The translations under genes and the position numbers were made by a program. The notes under the pieces are model-generated. The model saw only the letters and a program-made list of their open reading frames with translations, had not been told where the DNA came from and did no database searches. 6,327 bases of DNA, from assembly GCA_905373325.1 (NCBI GenBank), contig CAJPTB010000123.1, positions 1 to 6,327 of the forward strand. The letters are read 5' to 3'. Each line of letters starts with the position of its first letter. Position 1 is the stretch's first letter. The stretch comes from an uncultured Ancrocorticia sp. Its GTDB lineage: Bacteria > Actinomycetota > Actinomycetes > Actinomycetales > Actinomycetaceae. Of this stretch, positions 6,273 to 6,327 are shown piece after piece.

Positions 6273-6327
6273 GGGGCTATGGCGCAATTGGTAGCGCACC
6301 TGCTTTGCAAGCAGGGGGTTACGGGTT
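6273..6327 (+). tRNA. tRNA-Ala (anticodon TGC), 3'-truncated by window end
   Basis: The first 55 nt of a tRNA-Ala are present: acceptor 5' strand GGGGCTA (6273-6279), D arm GCGC/GCGC (6282-6285 with 6294-6297), anticodon stem CCTGC/GCAGG (6299-6303 with 6311-6315) and loop TTTGCAA with anticodon TGC at 6306-6308. The variable loop GGGTT and the start of the T arm ACGGG-TT follow, and the window then ends. The missing part should supply the T-stem and acceptor 3' strands. No strong separate promoter is seen in the 35 nt before it, so read-through from the tRNA-Ile promoter is plausible. Confidence 0.95.

Overview
The window is a high-GC (roughly low 60s percent by eye) actinobacterial chromosome segment just downstream of the replication-initiation genes. 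The gene order is the conserved actinobacterial arrangement: DUF721/DciA-like gene (5' end cut off) - gyrB - gyrA - DUF3566 membrane protein - tRNA-Ile(GAT) - 39-residue DLW-39-type small protein - tRNA-Ala(TGC, 3' end cut off). Protein wording (for example the DUF721 C-terminus GRGPRDTYG and the GyrA stretch [19 protein letters not shown]) points to Actinomycetia. My impression is the Actinomycetales/Actinomycetaceae side, but this is a recollection of family sequences and not a search.

Layout. Positions 3-473 hold the end of a DciA-like helicase-loader gene. Positions 474-657 are a gyrB leader with a plausible -10 element, a perfect 8-bp hairpin that would lie at the very 5' end of the transcript, and a 13-codon upstream ORF whose stop overlaps the gyrB GTG start. 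gyrB (658-2721) and gyrA (2734-5322) are 12 nt apart, and the DUF3566 gene (5326-5841) begins 3 nt after gyrA, so these three look like one transcription unit. Positions 5842-6018 contain tandem hairpins (possible terminator) and then a promoter for the tRNA section. tRNA-Ile, the tiny membrane-anchored protein gene and tRNA-Ala follow on the same strand. All genes are on the + strand.

Function. GyrB and GyrA form the A2B2 DNA gyrase that introduces negative supercoils. The DciA-like protein belongs to the helicase-loading side of replication. DUF3566 and the 39-residue protein are conserved neighbours in actinobacteria, and I know of no firmly established biochemical role for either. All catalytic motifs in both gyrase subunits are intact. 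The most notable protein detail is valine at the quinolone-contact position of GyrA (E. coli Ser83 equivalent).

I see no mobile element, CRISPR array, phage gene, pseudogene or undescribed multi-gene system. This is an ordinary core-genome region, and the items worth a second look are in the gyrB leader, a few gyrase residues and the tRNA/small-protein section.
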